From assembly GCA_950097015.1 (NCBI GenBank), contig CATNEN010000038.1:28736501-28800500 (forward strand): 64,000 nucleotides of DNA. The letters are read 5' to 3'. Each line of letters opens with the position of its first letter. Positions within the stretch are counted from its first letter, which is position 1. A program made the position numbers and the translations under genes. The notes beneath the pieces were generated by a model. The model did not search any database, was not told the DNA's origin, and was given only the letters and a program-made list of their open reading frames with translations. Below are positions 31,900-45,057 of this stretch, piece by piece. Origin of the DNA: Macrostomum hystrix. Its lineage: Eukaryota; Platyhelminthes; Macrostomidae.

Positions 31900-32575
31900 C
31901 CGATGTTAGTTTGAGTAAATCGTACTAGCAGATCAAATGGCTGTGCTCTATGGCTTACACTAGTGACTAGGCCTTTTTAGCAATTCACTGCTGCCTTGAT
32001 TGGCCTGCTCATCTGCCCTGCCCCTCTCCTTTCTTCCTCTTTGCTCCACTCACCTCGCCTACTCTGGCTCCAAATTCCTCTCCCAAACACTCTCTCCCTC
32101 GTTCTCTTATAATTTTTTTTTACACAAGTAAGTTCAGAGGCCGTCCGTTTGACGACTGGCGCGACAAACCTCCCACCTCCAGTGCCAACCGTGGCCTCGC
32201 TATCGTACCCCAGCAACTAGGCTCTAAGCCACCAATATACGTTGGCCAATGATTTGCATTCGTTATTTAAATTATACATTGAGACAGTAGAAAAACAAAT
32301 CAGGAGTCCTAACCTAACGCGGGATCAAGGTACGAGAATACGAGTTTTATTTATATATATACATATATATATATATACGGTCGTATATATACACTTCAAT
32401 TACTTGTAAATTGTCTGGCAGTTTGTTTAGGCAATAAAAGCGAAATTTAATCGAGATCGAATGTAACATTAACAATCGATATAAGTTGTCTTTCGAAAGT
32501 CACTCTTCAGAAGATTGAATTAACTTATTCATTCAAATTCATGGCTACTACAAGGTCGACAAAATTTAACAAAAA
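31900..32575. other. Upstream region of the NtA-like gene, with a TA microsatellite
   Basis: A (TA)n run lies at 32,351-32,395. No gene is recognised. Confidence 0.4.
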
Positions 32576-32576
32576 T

Positions 32577-32643
32577 GGCCACCAGCATCAGCTGGGGAAG
32601 AATTTGGTGTATGTGGCGGCCTGTAGTCCATGGACTGTACAAT
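32577..32643 (+). mobile_element. SINE family B fragment
   Basis: 'ccaccagcatcagctggggaag' followed by 'gtagtccatggactgtac' matches the family B body. The 31-bp minisatellite starts right after it. Confidence 0.55.
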
Positions 32644-32667
32644 CTTCATTGCCTGGAAAATAACCAG

Positions 32668-33050
32668 GCAATCTACTTGGATACTGAGGGAGAGAATGGC
32701 AGTCCACTTGGATACTGAGGAAGAGAATGGCAGTCCACTTGGATACTGAGGGAGAGAATGGCAGTCCACTTGGATACTGAGGGAGAGAATTATGGCAGTC
32801 CACTTGGATACTGAGGGAGAGAATTATGGCAGTCCACTTGGATACTGCGGGAGAGAATAGCAGTCCACTTGGATACTGAGGGAGAGAATAGCAGTCCACT
32901 TGGATACTGCGGGAGAGAATGGCAGTCCACTTGGATACTGAGGGAGAGAATAGCAGTCCACTTGGATACTGAGGGAGAGAATTATGGCAGTCCACTTGGA
33001 TACTGCGGGAGAGAATGGCAGTTCACTTGGAAACTGAGGGAGAGAATGGC
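32668..33050. repeat. Minisatellite, 31-34-bp unit, about 12 copies
   Basis: The unit is gcagtccacttggatactga plus gggagagaatg, with a 3-base insertion (attatg) in some copies. It lies just downstream of the Mind bomb-like stop codon. Confidence 0.9.
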
Positions 33051-33100
33051 ATGCAGTTCTCCTAAAGATGACATTTCATGAAGCAATTTTTCTGAATCCG

Positions 33101-34316
33101 TCAAAAGTACAACCGAATTCTGGTCTCAATCGGTCGACGGCACATGTGACAGACGGTCAACTGTCTGGCGCAGTCGCGGCAAGCTTGATGCCCGCAGCCG
33201 AAAGCCACGCAGACGTTGGCTGTGACGCAGACGCGGCACTGGAATCGATCATCCTGTTGATGATCGGACAGCGGCAGTTCAGACTCCGTTGACGACGATG
33301 ATGGCGAAAGCGATGCATCGTCTTCTGTTGAAGATGCTGGTGAATTTAGGCCCTCCTTGGTCTCAATAAGACGATTGCAGCGCAGACAAACTGGAGTGAA
33401 CACAGCGCATCTGCGGCATGCGATGCGGTGACCGCACGGCTGGTAGGTGACGCTTGAGTCCTCACAGCGGCACACTGAGCAGAGATCTCTACAGATGCGT
33501 GACAAATCTGTTAGCTTCCCAAAAGAACACGAGTTTTATCTAGCTGCAAAACCGATAATAATAATAATAACTGCAGCAGGGCTCAGCACATCATTTGGTG
33601 ACACGGGACCCGTAGCCAGCGAGGAGGCAATTCTGCCCATTTCGCTGACTCCTAAACACACACACCCAGTTTCAGTACGCAGGCACACGCTCACACAGGT
33701 GTGTACATCTGCCTGACTTTCTCATCATCAGGCAGTGTACACTTTCACTGTGGCTTGGAGGATGGCCCTCAAGCGCGTAAATTGCCAAAATTAAATTGGC
33801 CAACCTTTGAAGCACTCGAAGAATTTCGAAGTTCCCCAGCTTGGCTGCCCAGTCTGCAGCGGTGCAGCCCATAGCGTCGATCAGGTCGCAATTTGCCCGA
33901 CACTGGAGCAGTAGGTGAGCAAGTTCGACTCGCCTGCCTATGGTTGCTAGCATAAGCGGCGACCAGCCGTCTGTGGTTTGCGCATTCGGATCAGCGCCGG
34001 CGGCTAGCAACAGCCTGGCAACCGGTTCGTTTCCAGTCTCGGCTGCCAGGTGAAGGGCGCGAATGCCAGCCGGAATTTTGCCGATGGCATCTGGATCGGC
34101 GCCGCATTGTTCTAGCAGGTGACGCGCACAGTCAGCCCGACCAGGGTTGGGAGCGCTGCAGTGGGATATTCTTGCGCAACGCATTAACGGAGTCAGTCCA
34201 CGACAGTCCACCAGACTGTCCACTGGCTTGGAAGCGGCAGCTGCCGTTTCTGTTGCTAACTTCAGGGCAGTCAGATCGCCGATTTCAGCAAGGTTGCAAA
34301 TTTTCGCGGCAAGGGA
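33101..34316 (-). CDS. Mind bomb-like ankyrin-RING E3 ubiquitin ligase, last two exons
   Basis: Exons 34316-33805 and 33488-33101 join in phase 2, together about 299 residues. The first encodes ankyrin repeats (DCRGLTPLM, GIRALHLAAETGNEPVARLL, DGWSPLMLATIGRRVELAHL, MGCTAADWAAKLGN). The second has two RING fingers: CSVC...QPCGH...CRRC...CLRC and CRVC...GCGHQACRDC...CHMC, ending PIETRIRLYF like the Mind bomb C-terminus. Mind bomb ligases ubiquitinate Notch ligands; this assignment rests on domain order and the C-terminal motif. The donor GTTGGC is weak. A SINE sits in the intron. Earlier exons (the MIB/Herc2 and REP parts) are not found, so it is a partial gene, or a short form starting at an ATG at 34364. 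Confidence 0.75.
33557..33790 (-). mobile_element. SINE family A copy, head-truncated, in the Mind bomb-like intron
   Basis: The tail is aataataataataata at 33,557; the family body runs to 'cctcaagcgcgtaaattgcc', where the tRNA-like head is missing. Without splicing, the ankyrin reading frame would run into this element. Confidence 0.82.
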
Positions 34317-34364
34317 CTGTGTGTGACATTGGAAAATGGTAAAGATTAGAAATCTGTAGATCAT

Positions 34365-37250
34365 GCAGCGAGCCACTGGGTCAAGGTGTCTTTAGATTAA
34401 TGAGCCACTGGGTCAAGATGTCCTTAGATTAATGAGCCACTGGGTCAAGGTGTCCTTAGATTAATGAGCCACTGGGTCAAGGTGTCTTTAGATTAATGAG
34501 CCACTGGGTCAAGGTGTCTTTAGATTAATGAGCCACTGGGTCAAGGTGTCCTTAGATTAATGAGCCACTGGGTCAGATGTTTTTAGATCAGTGAGCTACT
34601 GGGTCAGATGTCATTAGATCAGTGGGCTACTGGGTCAGATGTTATTAGATCAGTGAGCTACTGGGTCAGATGTCATTAGATCAGTGAGCTACTGGGTCAG
34701 ATGTTATTAGATCAGTGAGCTACTGGGTCAGATGTTATTAGATCAGTGAGCTACTGGGTCAGATGTCATTAGATCAGTGAGCTACTGGGTCAGATGTCAT
34801 TAGATCAGTGAGCTACTGGGTCAGATGTCATTAGATCAGTGAGCTACTGGGTCAGATGTTATTAGATCAGTGAGCCACTGGGTCAGATGTTATTAGATCA
34901 GTGAGCTACTGGGTCAGATGTCATTAGATCAGTGAGCTACTGGGTCAGATGTTATTAGATCAGTGAGCCACTGGGTCAGATGTTATTAGATCAGTGAGCT
35001 ACTGGGTCAGATGTTATTAGATCAGTGAGCTACTGGGTCAGATGTTATTAGATCAGTGAGCTACTGGGTCAGATGCTATTAGATCAGTGAGCCACTGGGT
35101 CAGATGTTATTAGATCAGTGAGCTACTGGGTCAGATGTTATTAGATCAGTGAGCCACTGGGTCAGATGTTATTAGATCAGTGAGCTACTGGGTCAGATGT
35201 TATTAGATCAGTGAGCCACTGGGTCAGATGTTATTAGATCAGTGAGCCACTGGGTCAGATGTTATTAGATCAGTGAGCCACTGGGTCAGATGTTATTAGA
35301 TCAGTGAGCCACTGGGTCAGATGTTATTAGATCAGTGAGCCACTGGGTCAGATGTCATTAGATCAGTGAGCTACTGGGTCAGATGTTATTAGATCAGTGA
35401 GCCACTGGGTCAGATGTTATTAGATCAGTGAGCTACTGGGTCAGATGTCATTAGATCAGTGAGCTACTGGGTCAGATGTCATTAGATCAGTGAGCTACTG
35501 GGTCAGATGTCATTAGATCAGTGAGCTACTGGGTCAGATGTTATTAGATCAGTGAGCCACTGGGTCAGATGTTATTAGATCAGTGAGCTACTGGGTCAGA
35601 TGTTATTAGATCAGTGAGCCACTGGGTCAGATGTTATTAGATCAGTGAGCTACTGGGTCAGATGTTATTAGATCAGTGAGCTACTGGGTCAGATGTTATT
35701 AGATCAGTGAGCTACTGGGTCAGATGTTATTAGATCAGTGAGCCACTGGGTCAGATGTTATTAGATCAGTGAGCTACTGGGTCAGATGTTATTAGATCAG
35801 TGAGCCACTGGGTCAGATGTTATTAGATCAGTGAGCCACTGGGTCAGATGTTATTAGATCAGTGAGCCACTGGGTCAGATGTTATTAGATCAGTGAGCCA
35901 CTGGGTCAGATGTTATTAGATCAGTGAGCTATTGGATCAGATGTTATTAGATCAGTGAGCTACTGGGTCAGATGTCATTAGATCAGTGAGCTACTGGGTC
36001 AGATGTTTTTAGATCAGTGAGCTACTGGGTCAGATGTTATTAGATCAGTGAGCCACTGGGTCAGATGTTATTAGATCAGTGAGCTACTGGGTCAGATGTT
36101 ATTAGATCAGTGAGCCACTGGGTCAGATGTTATTAGATCAGTGAGCTACTGGGTCAGATGTTATTAGATCAGTGAGCCACTGGGTCAGATGTCATTAGAT
36201 CAGTGAGCTACTGGGTCAGATGTTATTAGATCAGTGAGCCACTGGGTCAGATGTTATTAGATCAGTGAGCTACTGGGTCAGATGTCATTAGATCAGTGAG
36301 CTACTGGGTCAGATGTCATTAGATCAGTGAGCTACTGGGTCAGATGTTATTAGATCAGTGAGCCACTGGGTCAGATGTTATTAGATCAGTGAGCTACTGG
36401 GTCAGATGTTATTAGATCAGTGAGCCACTGGGTCAGATGTTATTAGATCAGTGAGCTACTGGGTCAGATGTTATTAGATCAGTGAGCTACTGGGTCAGAT
36501 GTTATTAGATCAGTGAGCTACTGGGTCAGATGTTATTAGATCAGTGAGCCACTGGGTCAGATGTTATTAGATCAGTGAGCTACTGGGTCAGATGTTATTA
36601 GATCAGTGAGCCACTGGGTCAGATGTTATTAGATCAGTGAGCCACTGGGTCAGATGTTATTAGATCAGTGAGCCACTGGGTCAGATGTTATTAGATCAGT
36701 GAGCCACTGGGTCAGATGTTATTAGATCAGCGAGCTACTGGGTCAGATGTCATTAGATCAGTGAGCTACTGGGTCAGATGTCATTAGATCAGTGAGCTAT
36801 TGGGTCAGATGTTATTAGATCAGTGAGCTACTGGGTCAGATGTCATTAGATCAGTGAGCTACTGGGTCAGATGTTATTAGATCAGTGAGCTACTGGGTCA
36901 GATGTTATTAGATCAGTGAGCTACTGGGTCAGATGTTATTAGATCAGTGAGCTACTGGGTCAGATGTTATTAGATCAGTGAGCTACTGGGTCAGATGTTA
37001 TTAGATCAGTGAGCTACTGGGTCAGATGTTATTAGATCAGTGAGCTACTGGGTCAGATGTTATTAGATCAGTGAGCTACTGGGTCAGATGTCATTAGATC
37101 AGTGAGCTACTGGGTCAGATGTTATTAGATCAGTGAGCTACTGGGTCAGATGTCATTAGATCAGTGAGCTACTGGGTCAGATGTTATTAGATCAGTGAGC
37201 TACTGGGTCAGATGTTATTAGATCAGTGAGCTACTGGGTCAGTGTCTTTT
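34365..37250. repeat. Long minisatellite, 31-32-bp unit, about 92 copies
   Basis: The first six or seven units are 32 bp (gagccactgggtcaaggtgt plus ctttagattaat); the rest are 31 bp (gatcagtgagctactgggtc plus agatgttatta). Two alternating variants, ctactggg and ccactggg, form blocks. The array begins 49 bp upstream of an ankyrin exon acceptor. Confidence 0.95.
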
Positions 37251-37264
37251 GATCAGATCAATGG

Positions 37265-38205
37265 GTGAATATGTCTTTGGTTCATGGAGTCACTGTGTCA
37301 AGGTGTCTTAAGATCATGGAATTGCAAATTAATAATTACCAAGCTTACCTGAATATCCTCGTTGTTCATGTCGCTTTGGAGTCTGTATCAACGAATGATA
37401 GCAGAAAATTCGCTGGACCTTCTAAATACATTTCTCATACGCTTAAAAGATCATTAGTAATGCCAGGTACTTGGTTTCAGTCTAAGAGTTTTCGCTCGAA
37501 TTCGCTATTTACTAGGTGTCATCCATTACTTTTGCAGAAAGTCTAATTTTCCTGCCGACTTTGTGATGCACCGCGACTCATTCCTAAAACTTGAATGTCG
37601 AAACACGCACTAAAGAACAGGGGGTAAAGTAGACACAACAAAATTATTTATTATCTAATCTATTTTTAGAAATTGCGTCTTTTGTACGCGTCTATGTTAG
37701 GAGTGAATAATGTACATTTATATGCCAGCACAAATGTACATATAGTGCCCTACTGAACATAGGCTTGGTCGAAGCAGGGAAATTTCCACCGGAAGATTTG
37801 AAACTTTCCACAGTGGGGTGTGTTTTAATTCATGAATTTAACCAATTGTCGAGTTGTTTTTCTCACTTAAACATTGAACTATGAGATTATAAAATCAAGC
37901 CTAATTATATACGAGCATATAATATATATATACCAGGATTTATCTTACTTGATTGCCAACAGTAATATCCAACTCTGTATTTAACAGTAGAAAGACCGGG
38001 GTATTCCACCGTTTTTCTCAAGGACAACTTAACACATGGTTGTCCTATGTCTATATCTCCCAAAATATTTAAGCAATCGCCATAAAAAATCTTAAACACT
38101 GGATAAAATTTTAAAATAAGACTAGCAAGTTTTTCCGCCCTTCGGGGAGCAGAAATAGTTTTAATTCGTCTAGTATATACTTTTTAGCAGCTGAATTTAA
38201 AGCTT
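37265..38205. other. Spacer between arrays, possible foldback-family arm
   Basis: AT-rich. At 37,980-38,165 a segment (gaccggggtattccacc, atatctcccaaaatatt, tttttccgccctt) resembles one arm of the element at 30,509. No gene is seen. Confidence 0.4.
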
Positions 38206-38218
38206 TTTAAAGCTAAAA

Positions 38219-38628
38219 TGATCCCATAGTGGACAATGATCCCCCAGTTGACAATGATCCCCCAGTTGACAACGATCCCCCAGTTGACCATGATCCCCCC
38301 AGTTGAAAATGGTCCCCCAGTTGACAATGATCCCCCAGTTGACAATGATCCCCAAGTTGACAATGATCACACGGTTGACAATGATCCCCCAGTTGACAAT
38401 GATCCCCCATTGATGACGATCCCCAGTTAACAATGTTCCCCCAGTTGAACATGATCCCCAAGTTGACAATGATCCCCCAGTTGATGATGATCACCCAGTT
38501 GACAACGATCACCCAGTTGACCATGATTCCCCATTTGATAATGACTCCCAATTGATGATGATCCCAAGTTGACAATGATCCCCCAGTTGACCATGATCCC
38601 ACATTTGATGATGATTCCCCAGTTGACA
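38219..38628. repeat. Minisatellite, 18-bp unit, about 23 copies
   Basis: The unit is tgatcccccagttgacaa, moderately degenerate. Confidence 0.9.
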
Positions 38629-38639
38629 ATTAGAATAAG

Positions 38640-40220
38640 TCGAGTCTCTGGGTCATTGAGTCTGGTTCATTTAGTCTCTCGGTCATTGAGCCTCTAGGTC
38701 ATGGGTCATTGAGCCTCTCGATCATTGAGCCTCTGGGTCATTGAGTCACTGGGTAATTGACTCTCTAGATTATTGAGCCTCTGGGTATTTCAGCCTCTTT
38801 GTCATTGAGCCTCTGGGTCATTGAACCTCTGGGTCATTGAGCCTCTGGGTCATTGAGCCTCTGGGTCATTGAGCCTCTGGGTCATTGAGCATCTGGGTCA
38901 TTGAGCCTCTGGGTCATTGAGCCTCTGGGTCATTGAGCCTCTGGGTCATTGAGCATCTGGGTCATTGAGCCTCTGGGTCATTGAACCTCTGGGTCATTGA
39001 ACCTCTCGTTAATTGAGACTCTTTGTCATTGAGCATCTGGGTCATCGAGCCTCTGGGTCATTGAACCTCTGGGTCATTGAGCCTCTGGGTCATTGAGCCT
39101 CTGGGTCATTGAGCCTCTGGGTCATTGAGCCTCTGGGTCATTGAGCCTCTGGGTCATTGAGCCTCTGGGTCATTGAGCCTCTGGGTCATTGAGCCTCTGG
39201 GTCATTGAGCATCTGGGTCATTGAGCCTCTGGGTCATTGAACCTCTGGGTCATTGAGCCTCTGGGTCATTGAGCCTCTGGGTCATTGAGCCTCTGGGTCA
39301 TTGAGCCTCTGGGTCATTGAGCATCTGGGTCATTGAGCCTCTGGGTCATTGAACCTCTGGGTCATTGAACCTCTCGTTAATTGAGACTCTTTGTCATTGA
39401 GCATCTGGGTCATCGAGCCTCTGGGTCATTGAACCTCTGGGTCATTGAGCCTCTGGGTCATTGAGCCTCTGGGTCATTGAGCCTCTGGGTCATTGAGCCT
39501 CTGGGTCATTGAGCCTCTGGGTCATTAAGCCTCTAGTTAATTGAGAATCTTTGTCATTGAGCATCTGGGTCATCGAGCCTCTGGGCTCTGGGTCATTGAG
39601 CCTCTGGGTCATTGAGCCTCTGGGTCATTGAGCCTCTAGTTAATTGAGAATCTTTGTCATTGAGCATCTGGGTCATCGAGCCTCTGGGCTCTGGGTCATT
39701 GAGCCTCTGGGTCATTGAGCCTCTGGGTCATTGAGCCTCTAGTTAATTGAGAATCTTTGTCATTGAGCATCTGGGTCATCGAGCCTCTGGGCTCTGGGTC
39801 ATTGAGCCTCTGGGTCATTGAGCCTCTGGGTCATTGAGCCTCTGGGCTCTGGGTCATTGAGCCTCTGGGTCATCGAGCCTCTGGGTCATCGAGCCTCTGG
39901 GCTCTGGGTCATTGAGCCTCTGGGTCATTGAGCCTCTGGGTCATTGAGCCTCTAGTTAATTGAGAATCTTTGTCATTGAGCATCTGGGTCATCGAGCCTC
40001 TGGGCTCTGGGTCATTGAGCCTCTGGGTCATTGAGCCTCTTTGTCATCGAGCCTCTGGGCTCTGGGTCATTGAGCCTCTGGGTCATTGAGCCTCTTTGTC
40101 ATTGAGCCTCTGGGTCATTGAGTCACTGGGGTAATTGAGTCTCTTTGTCATTGAACCTCTGGGTCATTGAGCCTCTCTTTCATTGAGCCTCTCGGTCATT
40201 GAATCACTGGGTTATTGAGA
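38640..40220. repeat. Minisatellite, 16-bp unit, about 98 copies
   Basis: The unit is attgagcctctgggtc. A longer variant segment (tctagttaattgagaatctt, then 'gagcctctgggctctggg') recurs several times between 39,530 and 40,010. Confidence 0.93.
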
Positions 40221-40229
40221 TTCTCAATG

Positions 40230-41515
40230 AGATAGCTACAGTGATTAGCTTTATTCGAACAGCATGTATTATCTATTACCAACCTTATATCCTTCCATTA
40301 ACATCCATATTAAGACAGTAAAAACTTGATTTATTGTGCGCTAGTATATTGTTTGCCGCAGAAGTTAAACGCTTCTAAGAAAGTAACAAATAATTAGCAA
40401 CTTGCTAAGAGAACAGAAACATTTAGATCCGTACAATATTGGAACTTGTACTGATTAGATAATAACAAATCACAATTAAGCATTTCATATCTATACGAGT
40501 ATAAGCATCAGGTCAGCGCACAGTAAATTGACAAACAAAGCGGAAATGCAAGGTGATCAGTCAGAAGAATTTGCAATCAAAATTGGCTGTGGCATGTTTC
40601 GCCAGAAACAGCAACAGAGCCAAACAAAAGCTATTAGCAAAAGCGATTAAGTAACAGGTCAAAAGTATTATGTGAAAGCTAAAAGTATTAAAACAAAGCG
40701 ACATGTTATTAGGACTTTTTGTTCGGCAATACAGTAGAAAATGAAAGAACAGACAAGTGTCAGGATAACAAGCGAGCCGAATAAATATTAACTTCTTCTG
40801 TAGCTAATAGGTGCATGAACTAATTATGGAACATTAAAAAGTGATGGTACGGTATTTGTCTTTCTCAGCATATTGTTTATTTAATACAGAACTGTAGTCT
40901 TTATTAAATTTGAATTCGCGCCAATTTTTACTTTTGTTCTTTTATTTGGCGCGAATTTAAACTTTTAAGTCTCAAATTTACCTGTGACACAAACGCTAGT
41001 TAGCGCGCAAGTTAATCGCATTGCAATAAAGTGATTTTTTACTATGGTGCCATTGTGTAAAAGCTTGTTTCTAATAAGCACTTTTCTGAGCAGGTAAAAA
41101 CACAATACAATGAAGAAAACAATACAAAAAAAGTTTAAGCTAATATAAAGGGTCTGTAGACTGAGGCGCTAGAAACTGACTACTATACTAGTGGTAGAGA
41201 ACTTTTTTGCTAGAAATAAACAATACATTATTTTATTTGCAGACAATTTTTACCGTACCTGTTCCGCTACTAACTACTTTCAGGAGTAATCTAAAATAAT
41301 TAGACAATATCAGCTGACTTCCTTGTTTGAAATTTCGAATAACAATTTACTCACTTTGCATTACTAACCCACTATACTCACTATCATAACTACTGAATCC
41401 AGTAAAGTAGCAAGTAACGAGTATTGGTTGGGAACGAATCGGATCTACTTTTAGCTACAAAATTCATTGATACCGTTTCATGCTCTATGGCTTTAGAGCA
41501 TGAAAAGCTGGCTAG
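40230..41515. other. AT-rich spacer, 3' side of the PLA2 gene
   Basis: No coding exon or repeat is recognised over about 1.3 kb. Confidence 0.35.
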
Positions 41516-41519
41516 TCAT

Positions 41520-43535
41520 TCAACGTGACGTGCGCCACTGAATGCCGCCCTGCTCTCGCCGCATCCTGGCCAGCTCGTCGGTGAAGTACGGCAGTTGGCG
41601 CAGTTCGGCCGCCTCCTCGGTGCCGTAGCGCAGGCAGCGAGTCTCAGTCGAAAACATGGACACGGGCTGCGACTCGAGGCAGACCTTGCGGGCCACCAAA
41701 TCAAAGCAGGGAACTCGAATCAGTCGAAAGAACCACTCGATCACTGAGGCGCCTTGGCTGTCATGCGCGTTCTTCAGGCAGCGATAGAATCTGCGATCAC
41801 GGAAGAAGGGATTGAGGTTAGGGTTAGTTGTATCTGACACCACTCATAAAAAATAATAAAAAGTAATAATAATACTTGCAGGAGGCCTGCGGGCGTAAGC
41901 ACATCATTTTTTGACACTAGACCTGCAGCCAGCGAGGAGGCAATTCTGCTCATTCCGCTGACTCCTGAGCACACACGCACACAGATACCGTAAGAATGCT
42001 CAAACTCACACAAAAAGGGTGTGTACATCCTACTTTCTCATTGTCAGGTAGGCAGTGTACACTCTCACTCTGCCTCACAAGCCTCCAAGCCTTCTCTCCG
42101 CGGCTGCACCCCACGTCCAGATTCCGTGGCCTCGCCGCGGAATCGAGCTCAGGGACATTAGTGTGAGAGGCAAACGTGTTAGACCGCTGTGCCACCCAGC
42201 CCCCCTAGCAGACAGCTATATTCGCAAACAAAATAGTGACTAGTGAAAACTGACTCACTTAACGTCGCATTTGCAGTGCGAAATCGTGAAATGAAATATG
42301 CTTTTCAGGTGGTACCGAGTCTGCTTAGCGTGGATGACTTTGTCGCAGTGGTCGTGCTCTCGACAACACTTGTCGGACTCGAACGCAGTGCCGAGGGTTG
42401 TGTAGTTCATTGCAAGGGTGCCTGTGGGTGTGTTTTGCAGTCGAATGTAGCAAAAGGTGGTTTCTTATCAAAACCGCTGTTTTTAGTTGACTAGATTATA
42501 TTGAGTGCTATGGGGGTCAGGCTACGGATGGAAATTAATCTCAGCATTCAGGCTAACAGATGTAAATGGAGTCAGTCTACAGATGGCGATGGGGGTCAGG
42601 CTACAGATGGAGATGTGGGTCAGGCTAGAGAGGGCAATGGGGGTCGGACTACAGAGGTCAATGGGGGTCAGTCTACAGAGGGCAATGGGGGGTCAGGCTA
42701 CAGATGGCGATGGGGGTCAGTCTACAGAGGGCAATGGGGGTCAGGCTACAGATGGCGATGGGGGTCAGGCTACAGAGGGTGATGGGGGTCAGGCTACAGA
42801 TGGCGATGGGGGTCAGGCTACAGAGGGTGATGGGGGTCAGTCTACAGAGGGCGATGGGGGTCAGGCTACAGATGGCAGTGGGGGTCAGGCTACAGAGGTC
42901 AATGGGGTCAGTCTACAGAGGGCAATGGGGGTCAGGCTACAGAGGGCAATGGGGGTCAGCTGCTACAGAGGGCAATGGGGGTCAGACTACAGATGGCGAT
43001 GGGGGTCAGGCTACAGATGGCGATGGGGGTCAGGCTACAGAGGGTGATGGGGGTCAGGCTACAGATGGCAATGGGGGTCAGGCTACAGATAGCGATGGGG
43101 TCAGTCTACAGAGGGCGATGGGGGTCAGGCTACAGATGGCAGTGGGGGTCAGGCTACAGAGGTCAATGGGGTCAGTCTACAGAGGGCAATGGGGGTCAGG
43201 CTACAGAGGGCAATGGGGGTCAGACTACAGATGGCGATGGGGGTCAGGCTACAGATTATAATGTGAGGTCAGGCCAGCAGCTTTTGTACAGTAGGAAGAG
43301 TAGGCTCACCAACGCCGCACCATCGAGTGCCAGGATGTATCATGTAGGAGTCGCGCTTCTCATTGGCGTACCTAATCTGCTTGGTGGTGGCAACAGAGTC
43401 CAGATCCGGAACCGAGGTTGGATTCGAGTGAGGAAGATTATTGAATTCTGTCGAGTTGGCCAGCTGCATCCGCGACAGCACCATCAGGAAGGGTGCAAGC
43501 AACAGGATGAAATCATGTGAACTTCTGATTCTCAT
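41520..43535 (-). CDS. Secreted phospholipase A2, group III (bee-venom type fold)
   Basis: Three exons: 43535-43310, 42421-42259, 41790-41520 (phases 1 and 2), 219 residues, complete with stop. Residues 1-27 form a signal peptide (FILLLAPFLMVL). After a short pro-region comes the calcium loop (HPGTRWCG), then the catalytic helix motif CCREHDHC in exon 2 with its His and following Asp, then CKCDVKFYRCL across the exon 2/3 border. The enzyme hydrolyses the sn-2 ester of phospholipids and needs calcium. Group III PLA2s occur widely in animals, so a venom role is not implied. The C-terminal tail of about 50 residues is family-atypical. Intron 1 holds a minisatellite and intron 2 a SINE. Confidence 0.88.
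41848..42212 (-). mobile_element. SINE family A copy in PLA2 intron 2
   Basis: An aataataataat tail is followed by the body (cgaggaggcaattctgctcatt, cattgtcaggtaggcagtg) and the head at the right (gcggaatcgagctcaggg, gaggcaaacgtgttagaccg). Confidence 0.83.
42535..43257. repeat. Minisatellite, 24-bp unit, about 30 copies, in PLA2 intron 1
   Basis: The unit is atgggggtcaggctacagatggcg with variants (agagggcaatg, agaggtcaatg). It makes up about 80% of the intron. The plus-strand ORFs over it are repeat artefacts. Confidence 0.92.
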
Positions 43536-43549
43536 GTTTACAATCGCGT

Positions 43550-45050
43550 CCTAGAATTATGTTTTATCAGAAAAACAATCTGTCCAACTCAAATATTTGT
43601 AGTCGGTTATTGCCTAAACTTGTACGAATTGTGAAATATTATTTGTACTGGATAGTGCACTGTGCACACAAGTAGGAATCGGACGATCCGACACACCTAT
43701 CAACTATGTAATCCACCCACACGTGCCTGAATGCACGCTAGGCTTTTTGTAGACTAGGATATACGCCTATTTTTCTGTAAAAAGTTACACAGTTCAATGC
43801 CAATGGTATATCGGCCCTTAATGCTCTCTGTAAGCTACATACACAGTGTGTGAGCCTGTGTGTGGGGCCTGGCGTGCGTATGTCTGGCGAGTGCGCGAAC
43901 TTGGGGACGATGGAGTCTGGGGTGGTTGGCCGGTGGGGTGAGGTCCCGCCCCTATAGGCGGGGGCGTGAGGGTCGCGTGTCTGAAACGGAGGTGAGGTGG
44001 GTGACACTCAGTCTGTCCTTCCTCCCTTCTCCCTTGCTTCTGTTTTAGGTTTTCCTACCCTTCAAAGCGCAGATAAGCACAGGGCCAGCCTCCCCTTCAC
44101 TTTATTAGTACATTAGCAGGCAGTCGTCATCAACCGGCAAAGCTCACGGCATGACTCATTTTCTAGCCCACTTCTTTCCTATCCGAAAATATGCGTCTTA
44201 CTGTAGCGGTCTCTCATTGGACAAGATTTAAGGATGCGATAGGGATGGCGCCACATCAAGAACTTCCCTACTCTCTTATTTCTATCCCACTCTAGCGTCT
44301 GAGTGAGTGTGTGTGGGGAAGGCCCTCAAGAGTTGAACTCAACTGAGAACTACAGCGTTCAGAACAAGGCCAGGATGATGGCGTGAGCATCCCAGGGTTT
44401 TGTCCCAGACCATGGAATGCAGGCCTATTATGTATAATAGCATCTATTTAAGTCAATAGTGTGAGCAATAGACTTTGAGACGTCTTAATTGCACAGTATT
44501 TGTCCCAGTGTCCAGTCCGTGGACAGCTGAATGAACTCAAGGGCTCAAAGGCCCTTGTGCTAAGGCACGAACTCATGACCTCTCAGTCTGACATTCCCAA
44601 TTTCTCTTTTTTAACAGGCTTCGTCTCTAGAAGGACAATATAGTTCTGAGCTGAAGATATCTCAAAATTTTCATCTTGCCTCAGGAGTTACCTCTAGAAA
44701 CTGAATTTACCTTTCTCTTAAATTTTTAGCTCCTAAATTTCTTCTCGCAGCTGTAGCCTCACACAGTATAGCACATTCTACCAGTATCAACATGTTTAAG
44801 AATATTTTTTCCTTACAAACACATACTTGACTACTTCATTTGTAATTTTCTTGGCTCTCAAATCAAAACAAAAACGTGTAGAACACGCTACTAATTTGTA
44901 AAAGATTAGTAGGATAGTTGGAATTTCCTAAAAAACGTAGTAAAGCTATAAAAATGGTTATACAGATCAATCAAGGTAAAGTCTTCAAGACAAAAAGTAT
45001 TTACCAAGCTAAAATCTGTTAGACGCAACAAAATCTGTAAGCAAACCCAG
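43550..45050. other. Intergenic, upstream of the PLA2 gene
   Basis: A GC-rich patch lies at 43,840-44,040. A possible family B SINE fragment (cagtgtccagtccgtggacagc) lies at 44,503. No gene is recognised. Confidence 0.35.
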
Positions 45051-45057
45051 CAGGCAA

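Noticed and set aside
34365..37250. Possible CRISPR-like array of direct repeats
   Set aside because: There are no unique spacers; the whole unit repeats, and the genome is eukaryotic.
41815..41832. Telomere-like gaggttagggttag
   Set aside because: Only about two units in a PLA2 intron; no array.
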